NCBI GenBank assembly: GCA_021795715.1
Contig: JAJYPD010000001.1
Location: 108,968-172,967 of the forward strand
Source of the DNA: Pseudomonadota bacterium
Lineage (GTDB): Bacteria > Pseudomonadota > Gammaproteobacteria > Acidiferrobacterales > Acidiferrobacteraceae
DNA length: 64,000 nt
Direction of reading: 5' to 3'
A program made the position numbers and the translations under genes. Positions within the stretch are counted from its first letter, which is position 1, and each line of letters opens with the position of its first letter. Positions 1-8,612 of this stretch are shown here, one piece after another. The notes below the pieces were generated by a model, which was not told where the DNA came from, made no database searches, and saw nothing but the letters and a program-made list of their open reading frames with translations.

Positions 1-670
1 ACAGTTTGAGGGCCAGGGCGCCGTCGATGGGGGTGCTAAGACCGCTGGCAGAGGAAAACAGCGTCCCCGAGGTGGCGGCCATCACCCCCAGGCGCTCCGT
101 GAAAAGACTGTGGCGGGAGATGGCCCAATGGTAGGTGAGGGCCGCGCGCACCACGGGCACATCGGAGTCGCGGCCGTTTACATAGTCATTCTGCCGCATA
201 CCAAGGCCCCCTTCGACCTTGAGGGCCATGCCGGCGCGCTCGAAGATGCGATGGCCGGCACCAAGGGATTCGACGAGGTAGTGCGAGTAGCCGCTGAAGG
301 GATTGTGATCGAAACGGACGGCCGCCAGCAGGAAATTCGTTCCGGCCCGCGACAGAAAGCGCTCGGCGCTCGCGTCGATGGCCAGACGGTTGGCGCTCAC
401 GCGGGCGCCCGTCGAAATGTAGTTGTAGCTGACGCGGCCCGCATACCGCCAGAGTCCGTCTTCATAGAAGGCATGATCGCGGCTGTCGACGGTGCGCGTG
501 GTGGCAAGGCCCGTGGTGGCCGCGTAGCCAAAGCCCACCGAGGCGCCAAAGGGTGTCTTCTTCGCCTGCGGGGGCGCGACCGCATAGGCAGGCCGCAGCA
601 GCCAGGAAGACCACGCGCCGGGGGCGGACCCGCCGTCTGCGAGCCACAGGGAACAAGGCAGATTATGCAT
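1..670 (-). CDS. DUF481 family outer-membrane protein (3' end cut by window)
   Basis: The reading frame starts at an ATG at 670 with AAGGAG four bases upstream and runs off the left edge. The product looks like a DUF481 (YdiY-like) beta-barrel: alternating aromatic/polar strands such as GRVSYNYISTG, FLLAAVRFDHN and RAALTYHWAIS. Family members sit in the outer membrane and have no firm function. Oddity: the N-terminus read from the ATG is not a clean signal peptide, whereas the frame offset by one encodes an arginine-rich start followed by VVFLAAAACLCGRA, which looks like one. The two frames meet at a run of five G (570-574). The family call is from overall pattern, not a decisive motif. Confidence 0.6.
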   Translation of the reverse strand, partial: MHNLPCSLWLADGGSAPGAWSSWLLRPAYAVAPPQAKKTPFGASVGFGYAATTGLATTRTVDSRDHAFYEDGLWRYAGRVSYNYISTGARVSANRLAIDASAERFLSRAGTNFLLAAVRFDHNPFSGYSHYLVESLGAGHRIFERAGMALKVEGGLGMRQNDYVNGRDSDVPVVRAALTYHWAISRHSLFTERLGVMAATSGTLFSSASGLSTPIDGALALKL

Positions 671-799
671 CAGTCTCCTTGGGTACACCGACACGTGCCG
701 AGACAAAAGACACCGACGGCAACGCGGCCTGACGCCACAAAGGGGTTACCATACCAATGGCGGCGCGGCAGGGAAAGCCGCCCGCGCCCCGCCATGCCG

Positions 800-2119
800 T
801 CAGGTCGCCGTCGTGGTGGTGGCGGCGGCGGCCTGGATGCGGGAGAGCGGGAAGACACAGGTAAAGGTGCTGCCCGAGCCGATGGTGCTGTCGATGACCA
901 GGCGCGCGTCATGACGCGCAAGCACCTGCCGGACGATGGATAGACCAAGACCCGTGCCGCCGGTTGCGCGCGAACGGCCGCTGTCGACGCGGTAGAAGCG
1001 CTCCGTGAGATAGGGGATATGGTGCGCTGCGATCCCTTCGCCGTAGTCCTGAACGGAGAAGCGTCCGCCGTCACCGGCCAAAGACCAGCGGATGATGATC
1101 CGGCCCTCCGCCGGCGTATGGCGCAGGGCATTATGGACAAGGTTGGTGAAGGCGCTGCGCAGTTCTTCGCGGTTGCCGATCAGCAGGCCCGGTTCGGCTT
1201 CCACCTCGATGCGATGGTGGCGCTCGCCCGACAAGGCGACAGCCAGATCGCGCAGACCCTGGCTCATGGCGCGCACATCCACGAGCTCGTCGTGGCGGCG
1301 CGCCGGCGTGGTTTCGAGGCGCGCCAGGGCGAGCAGGTCGTCGATCAGGCGCTGCATGCGCTCGGCCTGCTCCTGCATGAGGGCGAGATTGCCCTGCACA
1401 TCGTCCATGGTCACGCCTTTGTCCTGCAGCGTCTCGAGGAAGCCGCGCAGCACGGTCAGCGGCGTGCGCAATTCGTGCGACACGTCGGCCACGAAGTGGC
1501 TGCGCATCTGCTCGAGGCGGATCAGATGGGTGATGTCGCGGCCGATCACGAGCTTTTGGCTTGCGCCAAACGGAATGATCTGCACCTCGACGACATACCC
1601 CCCGGCGAGATCCTTCAGGATCAGCGGTTCATGGTAGTCGCCGCTGTCCAGGTAGGCGGAAAGGGCCGGGTGGCGGACCAGATGGACGAGGCGCATGCCG
1701 ACGTCGCGGCGGACATCGAGGCCGAGAAGCCGGGCCGCCTGCGTGTTGCTCCACTCGATCAGGTCGTACTGCGACAGCACGACCATGGCGTCGGGCATCG
1801 CTCCGGCGGCCGCCTGCAGGCGGGCAAAGAGGCCGCTGATCAGATCCTTGTGGCGGGCATTGGCGCGGTCCGCGCGATGGACCTCGCGGACCACCTCGTC
1901 CCACAAGCCGCCGAGCTCCGGAATGGGTTGTGCCGGACGCGCCAGCCACCGATGGAGGCGGCGCAGCCGGTTCCACTGCAAGACGAGGAGCAGACCGAAG
2001 GCGACAGCAACCCCGAACCAGGCCCGCCCGAACAGGGCGCCGGCCGCGAAACCGCCGGCACCGGCTGCCAGGATCCCCCACAATTGGCGCCGGGCCGCGG
2101 CGGTGGCGCTAGGCGTCAC
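800..2119 (-). CDS. phoR: PhoR phosphate-regulon sensor histidine kinase
   Basis: Inner-membrane sensor kinase that phosphorylates PhoB when phosphate is scarce. Two hydrophobic segments near the N-terminus are followed by a PAS-like region, the H-box SHELRTPL, N-box [11 protein letters not shown]1 DYGEGI, F-box ERFYRVD and G2 GGTGLGLS, so the kinase core is complete. I chose the GTG at 2119, which overlaps the phoB stop and puts about ten residues before the first membrane segment. An ATG at 2167 is a longer alternative. Neither has a clear ribosome site, so translation is probably coupled to phoB. At 439 aa the length is normal for PhoR. Confidence 0.93.
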   Translation of the reverse strand: MTPSATAAARRQLWGILAAGAGGFAAGALFGRAWFGVAVAFGLLLVLQWNRLRRLHRWLARPAQPIPELGGLWDEVVREVHRADRANARHKDLISGLFARLQAAAGAMPDAMVVLSQYDLIEWSNTQAARLLGLDVRRDVGMRLVHLVRHPALSAYLDSGDYHEPLILKDLAGGYVVEVQIIPFGASQKLVIGRDITHLIRLEQMRSHFVADVSHELRTPLTVLRGFLETLQDKGVTMDDVQGNLALMQEQAERMQRLIDDLLALARLETTPARRHDELVDVRAMSQGLRDLAVALSGERHHRIEVEAEPGLLIGNREELRSAFTNLVHNALRHTPAEGRIIIRWSLAGDGGRFSVQDYGEGIAAHHIPYLTERFYRVDSGRSRATGGTGLGLSIVRQVLARHDARLVIDSTIGSGSTFTCVFPLSRIQAAAATTTTAT

Positions 2120-2798
2120 CGGAGAATCGGTAGCCCACGCCACGCACCGTTTGAATAAACCGGTCATAACCACTGACGGTCAAGGCCTTGCGCAGACGGC
2201 GGATATGGACATCCACGGTCCGCTCATCGATGTATGCATTGTTCCCCCACACGGCATCCAGTACACGCTCGCGGCTGTGGACGCGCTCCGGATGGGTCAT
2301 GAAAAAGTGGAGCAGCCGAAACTCGGTGGGCCCCAGGCTCAGGCGCTCGTCGTTGGCGAGCACCTTGTGCGTCGAGGGATCGAGCACCAGGCCCTCGGCG
2401 ACGACGACCTCGTCTACCGCCATCGGCGCCATCCGGCGCAGGACCGCCCGCACGCGCGCGACCAGTTCGCGGGGCGAAAACGGCTTGGTGATGAAATCGT
2501 CAGCGCCTGTGTTCAGGGCGCGCACCTTGTCTTCCTCGTCGACCCGGGCGGTCAGCATGATGATGGGGATATTCTGCGTCAAGCGCTCGCGCCGCAGGCG
2601 GCGGGCATAATCCACGCCGCTTAAGCCTGGCAGCATCCAGTCGAGCAGGATCAGCTCCGGCGGATCGGCCGTCACGAGCGCCTGCGCCTCGATGGCATCT
2701 CCGGCCTCGGCGCAGTTATAATCCGCCTGTTTGAGCGCGAACCGCACCATGGCGCGGATCGCCGGCTCATCATCGACAACAAGGATTTTTCCAGGCAT
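2109..2798 (-). CDS. phoB: PhoB phosphate-regulon response regulator
   Basis: OmpR-family response regulator, 229 aa, the same length as E. coli PhoB. The receiver domain has VVDDE and the phospho-acceptor in [10 protein letters not shown]. The winged-helix output domain ends with [14 protein letters not shown] and VRGVGYRF. The start is the ATG at 2798 with GGGGAGG just upstream; an open frame extends further but has no family sequence there. phoR follows with overlapping ends, so the two form an operon. A Pho-box-like direct repeat lies 37 bases upstream, suggesting autoregulation. Confidence 0.97.
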   Translation of the reverse strand: MPGKILVVDDEPAIRAMVRFALKQADYNCAEAGDAIEAQALVTADPPELILLDWMLPGLSGVDYARRLRRERLTQNIPIIMLTARVDEEDKVRALNTGADDFITKPFSPRELVARVRAVLRRMAPMAVDEVVVAEGLVLDPSTHKVLANDERLSLGPTEFRLLHFFMTHPERVHSRERVLDAVWGNNAYIDERTVDVHIRRLRKALTVSGYDRFIQTVRGVGYRFSGDA

Positions 2799-2834
2799 TA
2801 TTGTCCTCCCCTGCTGCCCATTCAACACAAACAG

Positions 2835-2852
2835 TATGACGATTTTGTGACG
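2835..2852 (-). promoter_or_regulatory. Putative Pho box upstream of phoB
   Basis: Read on the minus strand there are two CGTCA elements exactly 11 bases apart (plus-strand TGACG at 2837-2841 and 2848-2852) with an A/T-rich spacer. This matches the architecture of the PhoB site, an 11-bp direct repeat of TGTCA with an A/T-rich spacer; each half matches 4 of 5 bases. Its position in the phoB/DUF971 intergenic gap fits phoBR autoregulation. Confidence 0.5.
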
Positions 2853-2878
2853 GGCGCAACGAGGGCGGAGAACGGCCC

Positions 2879-3241
2879 ATGCGTAAGAATACCCTACGAC
2901 CAACCGACATCAAGCTGCACCAGAAGTCCCGGATCCTCGAGGTCGTTTTCGAGGATGGCGGTCATTTCCGGCTGCCCGCCGAATTCCTGCGGGTCTATTC
3001 CCCGTCTGCCGAAGTGCGCGGGCACGGACCGGGCCAGGAGGTCCTGCAGACCGGCAAGGAGAACGTCAATATCGTCGGCATCGAGCCCGTAGGCACCTAT
3101 GCCGTCGTGCTGCGCTTTGACGACGGCCACGACACGGGGATTTATTCCTGGGATTTGCTTTATAATCTGGGGATACACCAGACAGAACTCTGGAATGAAT
3201 ACCTGGGCCGCCTAGAACAGGCCGGTCACAAACGAGCATAA
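2879..3241 (+). CDS. DUF971 domain protein
   Basis: 120-residue protein of the DUF971 family (gamma-butyrobetaine hydroxylase-like N-terminal domain), with the typical [21 protein letters not shown] start and the [12 protein letters not shown] segment near the end. The domain also occurs at the N-terminus of carnitine-synthesis hydroxylases; the free-standing form has no assigned biochemical role. The ATG has GGGCGGAG upstream. It is the first gene of a plus-strand run with ubiE seven bases downstream, a common proteobacterial pairing. It is divergent from phoB. Confidence 0.9.
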   Translation: MRKNTLRPTDIKLHQKSRILEVVFEDGGHFRLPAEFLRVYSPSAEVRGHGPGQEVLQTGKENVNIVGIEPVGTYAVVLRFDDGHDTGIYSWDLLYNLGIHQTELWNEYLGRLEQAGHKRA

Positions 3242-3248
3242 AAACACC

Positions 3249-4010
3249 ATGACCGACACGGCCTCCGACCCCGCACTCACCCATTTCGGCTACAAGGACG
3301 TCGACCCGGCCACCAAGACACGGCTCGTGGAAGGGGTGTTCCGCTCGGTCGCCGGCCGTTATGACTTGATGAACGACCTGATGTCCGGCGGGCTGCATCG
3401 GGCCTGGAAACGCTTCACGATGAGCATCGCCACGCCCCATCCGGGCGAACAGGTGCTCGATTTGGCCGGCGGAACCGGCGATCTGTCCTATCTGCTGAGC
3501 CGCCGCGTGGGCCCGACCGGGCAGGTCGTGCTGAGCGACATCAACGGATCGATGCTCGCAGTCGGACGCGACCGCCTGTTGAACCGCGGCGTATGCGGCA
3601 ACCTCGTCATCACCCAGGCCAACGCCGAATGCCTGCCCTTCCCCGACAACTCGTTCGATCTCGTGACCATCGGCTTTGGCCTGCGCAACGTCACCTTCAA
3701 GGAGCGTGCGCTGGAGGCCATGTTCCGCGTCCTGCGCCCGGGTGGAAGGCTCGTCATCCTCGAATTCTCCAAACCGCGGTCGGCAGTCCTGCAGCGCGCC
3801 TACGACCTGTATTCGTTCCGGATCGTGCCGCAGATCGGACGGCTCGTCACGGGCGACGAAGGCAGCTACCAGTATCTGGTCGAATCCATCCGGCGCCACC
3901 CTGACCAGGAGACCCTGAAGGCCATGATGGCGGCGGCGGGTTTTTGCCGCATCGACTACTGGAACCTGACCGACGGTATCGTGGCCGTACACAGGGGCTA
4001 CAAGTTTTAA
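3249..4010 (+). CDS. ubiE: UbiE C-methyltransferase of ubiquinone/menaquinone synthesis
   Basis: SAM-dependent C-methyltransferase acting on the benzoquinol (and demethylmenaquinol) ring. Visible features: the family N-terminal block [25 protein letters not shown]-binding motif [12 protein letters not shown], then [14 protein letters not shown] and the late motif [17 protein letters not shown]. The 253-residue length is normal. Its stop overlaps the start of the RDD gene by one base, and ubiJ and ubiB follow, so this is a ubiquinone operon. Confidence 0.97.
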   Translation: MTDTASDPALTHFGYKDVDPATKTRLVEGVFRSVAGRYDLMNDLMSGGLHRAWKRFTMSIATPHPGEQVLDLAGGTGDLSYLLSRRVGPTGQVVLSDINGSMLAVGRDRLLNRGVCGNLVITQANAECLPFPDNSFDLVTIGFGLRNVTFKERALEAMFRVLRPGGRLVILEFSKPRSAVLQRAYDLYSFRIVPQIGRLVTGDEGSYQYLVESIRRHPDQETLKAMMAAAGFCRIDYWNLTDGIVAVHRGYKF

Positions 4011-4519
4011 TGGCGCAAGCCGCCACATCACGGCCGGCGGGGGGCGAGCGCCCCGTGCGCTACGCCGGCTTCTGGCGGCGGCTTTGCGCCGACATCGTCG
4101 ACAACCTCATCCTCTTGCCGCTGGCGTCCGTGCCCATGCCTTTGCTGACTGAGCCCCCGCACCGCGCCAGTACGCTCGCCCGGGAGCTGGCGCAGAACCT
4201 CGCCGCCCATGCCGGCCAGCAGCTGCTCATGCTGCTGGTTGGCGTCGCCTACTCGGTGTTCTTCTGGGTGCGTTACCTGGGCACACCAGGCAAACTCCTG
4301 TTCCGCTGCCGGGTGGTAGACGCGCAGACGCATGCGGCCCTTTCGGTCTCGCAGTCACTCCTGCGCAATCTGGGGTACATTGTCTCTGCGTTGCCGTGCA
4401 TGCTGGGCTTTCTGTGGATTGCGTGGGATCCCCGCAAACAGGGATTTCATGACAAGATCGCAGGCACGGTGGTTCTCTATGCGCCGCCCGCGGCATCCAC
4501 CCGACAGAGGGTTTTGTGA
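4010..4519 (+). CDS. RDD-family membrane protein
   Basis: 169-residue membrane protein of the RDD family. The defining residues are at the start of the first helix (GFWRRLCADIVDNLIL), and a later segment GTPGKLLFRCRVVDA matches the family's cytosolic loop. Three to four hydrophobic stretches are visible. The start ATG uses the last base of the ubiE stop codon. Function is unassigned; RDD proteins include possible transport-associated members. It lies between ubiE and ubiJ, so it is co-transcribed with ubiquinone genes, but a link to quinone synthesis is only inference. Confidence 0.85.
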   Translation: MAQAATSRPAGGERPVRYAGFWRRLCADIVDNLILLPLASVPMPLLTEPPHRASTLARELAQNLAAHAGQQLLMLLVGVAYSVFFWVRYLGTPGKLLFRCRVVDAQTHAALSVSQSLLRNLGYIVSALPCMLGFLWIAWDPRKQGFHDKIAGTVVLYAPPAASTRQRVL

Positions 4520-5112
4520 GTCTCATTCTGCGCACACTCGAACACGGCCTGAACTGGCCCTTTCAATTCCATCCGGCGGGCCGTGACGCACTGGCTGCGG
4601 TCGAAGGCCGCACCATGCAGGTCGTGCTGACGGCGCCGGCGCTCGCCTTCGATCTCGTCTTTGAGCTCGGCCGGATCAGCGTGCGCGCGCCCGCATCGGT
4701 GTGCGACGTCAAGCTCACCGGAACTGCGGGCGCATTTCTCGGGCTCTTGCGCGCAGATCAGCAGAACCTGCAGTCGGCCGCGCAAGGCCTTCGCATCGAA
4801 GGGGACATCGACTGCGCGCTCGCCATCCGCAAGGCTCTGGCTGCGGCGCGGCTCGATGGGGAAGAGGTGCTGGCACGCGTCCTCGGCGACATACCCGGTC
4901 ATTGGCTGGCTGTCGGTCTCACGCGGCTGGCGACGGGATTGCGGCAGGCGGGGCTTCGGCTGGCCCGCAACGGCGCCGAATATCTCCAGGAGGAACGGGG
5001 GGTGCTGGCGCGCGCCGACGACGTGGAGGGCTTTCTGGGAGCCGTAGACAGCTTGCGCCACGACGTCGAGCGGCTCGCCAAGCGGATTGAGCGGCTGGGT
5101 GCGCGCGCATGA
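4516..5112 (+). CDS. ubiJ: UbiJ ubiquinone biosynthesis accessory factor (SCP2 domain)
   Basis: 198-residue protein with an N-terminal SCP2-like lipid-binding domain (FDLVFELGRISV through GLRIEGDIDCALAIRKAL) and a charged C-terminal helix (ADDVEGFLGAVDSLRHDVERLAKRIERL) that is probably a coiled coil. UbiJ is an accessory factor of the soluble Ubi complex and binds lipid intermediates. The GTG start overlaps the RDD stop, and the stop overlaps the ubiB start (ATGA), so translation is coupled. Its place between ubiE and ubiB matches the known ubiE-ubiJ-ubiB order. Confidence 0.93.
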   Translation: MSLILRTLEHGLNWPFQFHPAGRDALAAVEGRTMQVVLTAPALAFDLVFELGRISVRAPASVCDVKLTGTAGAFLGLLRADQQNLQSAAQGLRIEGDIDCALAIRKALAAARLDGEEVLARVLGDIPGHWLAVGLTRLATGLRQAGLRLARNGAEYLQEERGVLARADDVEGFLGAVDSLRHDVERLAKRIERLGARA

Positions 5113-6776
5113 TGTCGGCCTATGGTCGCTTCGTCCGGCTGCTGACCATCACGCGCGTATTCATCCGCCACGATCTGGATGAGTTCGTCACGACGCTGCA
5201 TCTTTTCCGTTTCTACCGCATCGCGTTCCGGCTGCTGCCGTGGCGCTGGCGGCGGCGGAAACTCGCCCCGCGCGGCGAGCGGCTGCGGTTGGCACTGGAA
5301 GCGCTGGGGCCGATCTTCATCAAGTTCGGACAGATGCTGTCGACACGGCCCGATCTGATACCCGAAGACATACTGGTCGAGCTGAACAAGCTGCAGGACC
5401 GGGTGCCGCCGTTTTCCGCCGACAAGGTCGTCGCGCGCCTCGAGGAGGCCTATCGGACGCCGCTTGCCAGCATGTTTCGTGAATTCGACACGACGCCGAT
5501 TGCCTCCGCATCGGTTGCACAGGTCCATTTTGCGGTTCTCCACGACGGCACCGAAGTGGCGGTCAAGGTCCTGCGCCCGGGCATTGACGTCGTCCTCGAG
5601 CGCGATCTCGGGCTGCTGCGCATCCTCGCGCAGCTCGCCGTGCGCTACTGGTCGGATGCGCGGCGCCTGCGGCCGCTCGATGTCGTCAACGAGTACGACA
5701 AGGTCATCCACGACGAGATGGACCTAAACCACGAAGCCGCCAACGCCAGCCAGATCCGGATCAATTTTGCCGGCTCCGATCTGCTTTACGTGCCGAAGGT
5801 CTACTGGGATTACACGCGCAAGACGGTCATGGTGATGGAGCGCATCAGCGGCATACCCATCTCCCATGTCGAGGCGCTGCGGGCGCATGGCATCGACCTG
5901 CGGCGGCTCGCCCACAACGGGGTGGAGATCTTCTTCACCCAGGCCTTCCGGCACGGCTTCTTCCACGCCGACATGCATCCCGGCAACATCTTCGTGTCGG
6001 CGCAAGGGCAGTACCGGGCGGTCGACTTCGGCATCGTCGGCACGCTCGGCGCCGAAGACAAGTATTATCTCGCCCAGAACATCCTGGGCTTCCTGAACCG
6101 CGACTACCATGCGATTGCCGAGGCCCACGTACGCGCGGGGTGGGTGCCGCACGACACCCGCGTCGACGAACTGGAAGGCGCCATCCGGACCGTGTGCGAG
6201 CCGATCTTCGCCCGCCCCATCAAGGACATTTCGTTTGGCCGGCTGCTTTTGAACCTGTTCCAGACGGCGCGCCGCTTCCATATGGAGGTTCAACCGCAAC
6301 TGGTTTTGCTGCAAAAGACACTGTTTAACATCGAAGGGCTCGGGCGCCGCCTCTATCCCGACCTGGACCTCTGGGTGACGGCCAAGCCGTTCCTCGAACG
6401 CTGGATGCGGGAGCAGCTCGGGCCCCAGGCGCTGTGGGCAATCGCCCGGCGCGAATATCCGACATGGGTAAAGATTTTGCCGGACATGCCGCGCTACCTG
6501 CATGCCGTGTTGAAGCAGGCGCAAGACGGCAATCTGCATGTCGTCGGTCGGTCTTCGGAGATCGAGAACCTGGCCCAGGACATGCGCCGGCGGCATCGGC
6601 GGATCATGGTGGGATTGCTGGGCGGCCTGCTCGCGACCACGGCGATCGTGTTTCTCGGCATGGAGCATCCCGCCGCGACAATGCGTCACCTGGACCTGAT
6701 CGAACTCCTCCTGGGGATACCGGGTGTGGCGCTGGTCGGCTGGTCACTGATCGATCTGATACGGCACGACGCCTGA
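5109..6776 (+). CDS. ubiB: UbiB atypical kinase/ATPase of ubiquinone biosynthesis
   Basis: ABC1/ADCK-family protein, 555 aa, of normal length. The KxGQ motif is present (FIKFGQMLSTRPDLIP), as are the Ala-rich loop (ASASVAQVHFA), a lysine in VAVKVLRPG and the catalytic-loop-like FHADMHPGNIFV followed by VDFGIVG. The C-terminus carries two transmembrane helices (about residues 500-520 and 530-550) that anchor it to the inner membrane. The family supports ubiquinone precursor handling through ATPase activity. It is the last gene of the operon and converges on a GNAT gene three bases away. Confidence 0.96.
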   Translation: MMSAYGRFVRLLTITRVFIRHDLDEFVTTLHLFRFYRIAFRLLPWRWRRRKLAPRGERLRLALEALGPIFIKFGQMLSTRPDLIPEDILVELNKLQDRVPPFSADKVVARLEEAYRTPLASMFREFDTTPIASASVAQVHFAVLHDGTEVAVKVLRPGIDVVLERDLGLLRILAQLAVRYWSDARRLRPLDVVNEYDKVIHDEMDLNHEAANASQIRINFAGSDLLYVPKVYWDYTRKTVMVMERISGIPISHVEALRAHGIDLRRLAHNGVEIFFTQAFRHGFFHADMHPGNIFVSAQGQYRAVDFGIVGTLGAEDKYYLAQNILGFLNRDYHAIAEAHVRAGWVPHDTRVDELEGAIRTVCEPIFARPIKDISFGRLLLNLFQTARRFHMEVQPQLVLLQKTLFNIEGLGRRLYPDLDLWVTAKPFLERWMREQLGPQALWAIARREYPTWVKILPDMPRYLHAVLKQAQDGNLHVVGRSSEIENLAQDMRRRHRRIMVGLLGGLLATTAIVFLGMEHPAATMRHLDLIELLLGIPGVALVGWSLIDLIRHDA

Positions 6777-6779
6777 GCT

Positions 6780-7253
6780 TCAGCCCCAGTCGAGCCGCTT
6801 GGTGAAATTGACGACGCTCGAACGCTCTTCGTAACCGAGGGCCGGATAGAAGCCGCGCTTGTAGGATTCCCGCTCGCGGCTGTTCAATACGCTGATACGG
6901 AAGCACTTGCGCTCCACCGCCTCGCGCTCGATCGCGGCCATGAGCGCCGACCCCACGCCGCGGCCGCGCGCCGCCTCGATCACGAACACTTCGCTGATCA
7001 GGAGCTCCCGGCCGGCAAACAGCAGGTGGGTGACGATCTCACCGTGCACATACGCCACCACCGCGCGGTCGTGCTCGGCGACGAGAAGCAAGGCGCTCTC
7101 CTCCGTGATGAGCGCGGCGAGCCGCTGAGCCAAGGTGCTGCCGTCGGCCTTGAAGGCGGGATTCCAGCCGAGCTCGCGGTGCAGCTGCATGACCCCCGGC
7201 AGATCGCTGCGCTGTAAAGGGCGGATGGTGACTTTCAAGCGATCCTTCGCCAT
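6780..7253 (-). CDS. GNAT-family N-acetyltransferase
   Basis: 157-residue GNAT fold protein. Acetyl-CoA binding motif A is clear: LLISEVFVIEAARGRGVGSALMAAIE (the R-G-R-G-V-G pyrophosphate loop). The C-terminal part (SVLNSRERESYKRGFYPALGYEERS) matches the family's last strands. The substrate cannot be read from sequence. It is the last gene of the gpmI-envC-ctpA run on the minus strand, four bases after ctpA. Confidence 0.9.
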   Translation of the reverse strand: MAKDRLKVTIRPLQRSDLPGVMQLHRELGWNPAFKADGSTLAQRLAALITEESALLLVAEHDRAVVAYVHGEIVTHLLFAGRELLISEVFVIEAARGRGVGSALMAAIEREAVERKCFRISVLNSRERESYKRGFYPALGYEERSSVVNFTKRLDWG

Positions 7254-7256
7254 GGC

Positions 7257-8594
7257 TTAGCTCCCGAACTTGTGAAAGACCGCGATGCCCTGCAAAAGAT
7301 CAAACGCCTCGCGCAGCTGGTAGTCGCTGTCGATCAGACGCCGCGAGCCGGGCGGAATGGGTGCGTTTACGGCCGCCTTCGGCGGATTGCTGTTGTTGAG
7401 ATGTCCAGGCAGGTTGGTTTCGCGCAAGAACGGCTTCTGATGATCCACGGTGATTTGCGCCTGATGGACGACGATGTTCGGGGTGATGCCGAGGTCCTGG
7501 ATGGAATGGCCATTGGGCGTGAAATACCGCGCCGTGGTCAGACGCAGGGCGTCCCCATCGCCGATCGGCATGATGGTCTGGACCGACCCCTTGCCAAAGG
7601 TCCTCGTGCCCATGATGAGCGCGCGATGGTTGTCTTGCAGGGCGCCGGCGACGATCTCGGCAGCCGATGCCGATCCGCCATTGACCAGCACGACCATGGG
7701 CGCACCGTGCAGCAGATCCGGCCCATGCGCCCGGAATACCATGTCGGCGCCCTGCGCACGGCCGCGCGTACTGACGACCACACCGGAATTCAGAAAGTCA
7801 TCGCAGACCGACACGGCGGCGTTCAGCACGCCGCCTGGGTTGTCGCGCAGATCCAGGACCACGCCCTTGAGCGGCCCATGATTTTGCGCCATCAGCGACT
7901 TCAGGGCGCGCGTGACACCCTGGCCGGTGTGCGACTGGAATTCCGAGATGCGCACATAGCCATAGCCGCGGCCGAGAAGGCGGCTGCTCACGCTGTGGAC
8001 CTTGATGATGTGCCGGTGCAGGATGAATTGCAGGGGGTGATTGACGCCCTTGCGGATGACGGTCAGATCCACCGCCGAACCCGGCTGGCCGCGCAGAAGA
8101 TGCACCGACTTGCGCAGCGACAGGCCCTGAATGAAGGTCTTGTTGATGCGGACGATCAGATCGCCCGGCCGCAGGCCGTGGCGCGCCGCCGGCGTGTCCG
8201 ACAGCGGCGTCACGACGCGCAAAAAGCCATGGGACTCCGTCACCTCGAGACCGATACCGCCGAACTTGCCGGTGGTGTCGACCCTCAGATGGGCGTATTG
8301 ACGGGCATCGAGGTATTGGGAATGCGGGTCGAGATTGTCGACCATGCCGCGGATGGCATCGTCAATGAGCTTGTGACTGCTGACCGGCGTGACATAGTCG
8401 GATTTGACGATGTTGTAGACCTCGGCAAAGGTGCGCAGCCCTTTCAGGGGCAACGCCGAAAGGCCGTTGGCGTTGGCCGGTTGCGGCGGTGTCGGCTGCG
8501 CGTCCACGGCGTGTTCGACCGTAAGCCCCGCACCCAGGAACACACCGGTCAACAAGATGCCAACGTAGCGCAGGATGATTCGTTTCTTACCCAT
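7257..8594 (-). CDS. ctpA: CtpA-type carboxy-terminal processing protease (S41)
   Basis: Periplasmic serine protease of family S41A, 445 aa. An N-terminal membrane/signal segment (YVGILLTGVFLGAGL) precedes a PDZ domain (GGIGLEVTESHGFLRVVTPL, then GLRPGDLIVRIN). The catalytic Ser lies in VNGGSASAAEIVAGAL and the Lys in TRTFGKGSVQT. The substrate-recognition block VLDLRDNPGG is intact. Downstream of envC and gpmI, it follows the common proteobacterial order gpmI-envC-ctpA. Likely role: processing of cell-envelope or murein-related proteins. Confidence 0.95.
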   Translation of the reverse strand: MGKKRIILRYVGILLTGVFLGAGLTVEHAVDAQPTPPQPANANGLSALPLKGLRTFAEVYNIVKSDYVTPVSSHKLIDDAIRGMVDNLDPHSQYLDARQYAHLRVDTTGKFGGIGLEVTESHGFLRVVTPLSDTPAARHGLRPGDLIVRINKTFIQGLSLRKSVHLLRGQPGSAVDLTVIRKGVNHPLQFILHRHIIKVHSVSSRLLGRGYGYVRISEFQSHTGQGVTRALKSLMAQNHGPLKGVVLDLRDNPGGVLNAAVSVCDDFLNSGVVVSTRGRAQGADMVFRAHGPDLLHGAPMVVLVNGGSASAAEIVAGALQDNHRALIMGTRTFGKGSVQTIMPIGDGDALRLTTARYFTPNGHSIQDLGITPNIVVHQAQITVDHQKPFLRETNLPGHLNNSNPPKAAVNAPIPPGSRRLIDSDYQLREAFDLLQGIAVFHKFGS

Positions 8595-8612
8595 CTGTCC
8601 TCACATCGCCCC

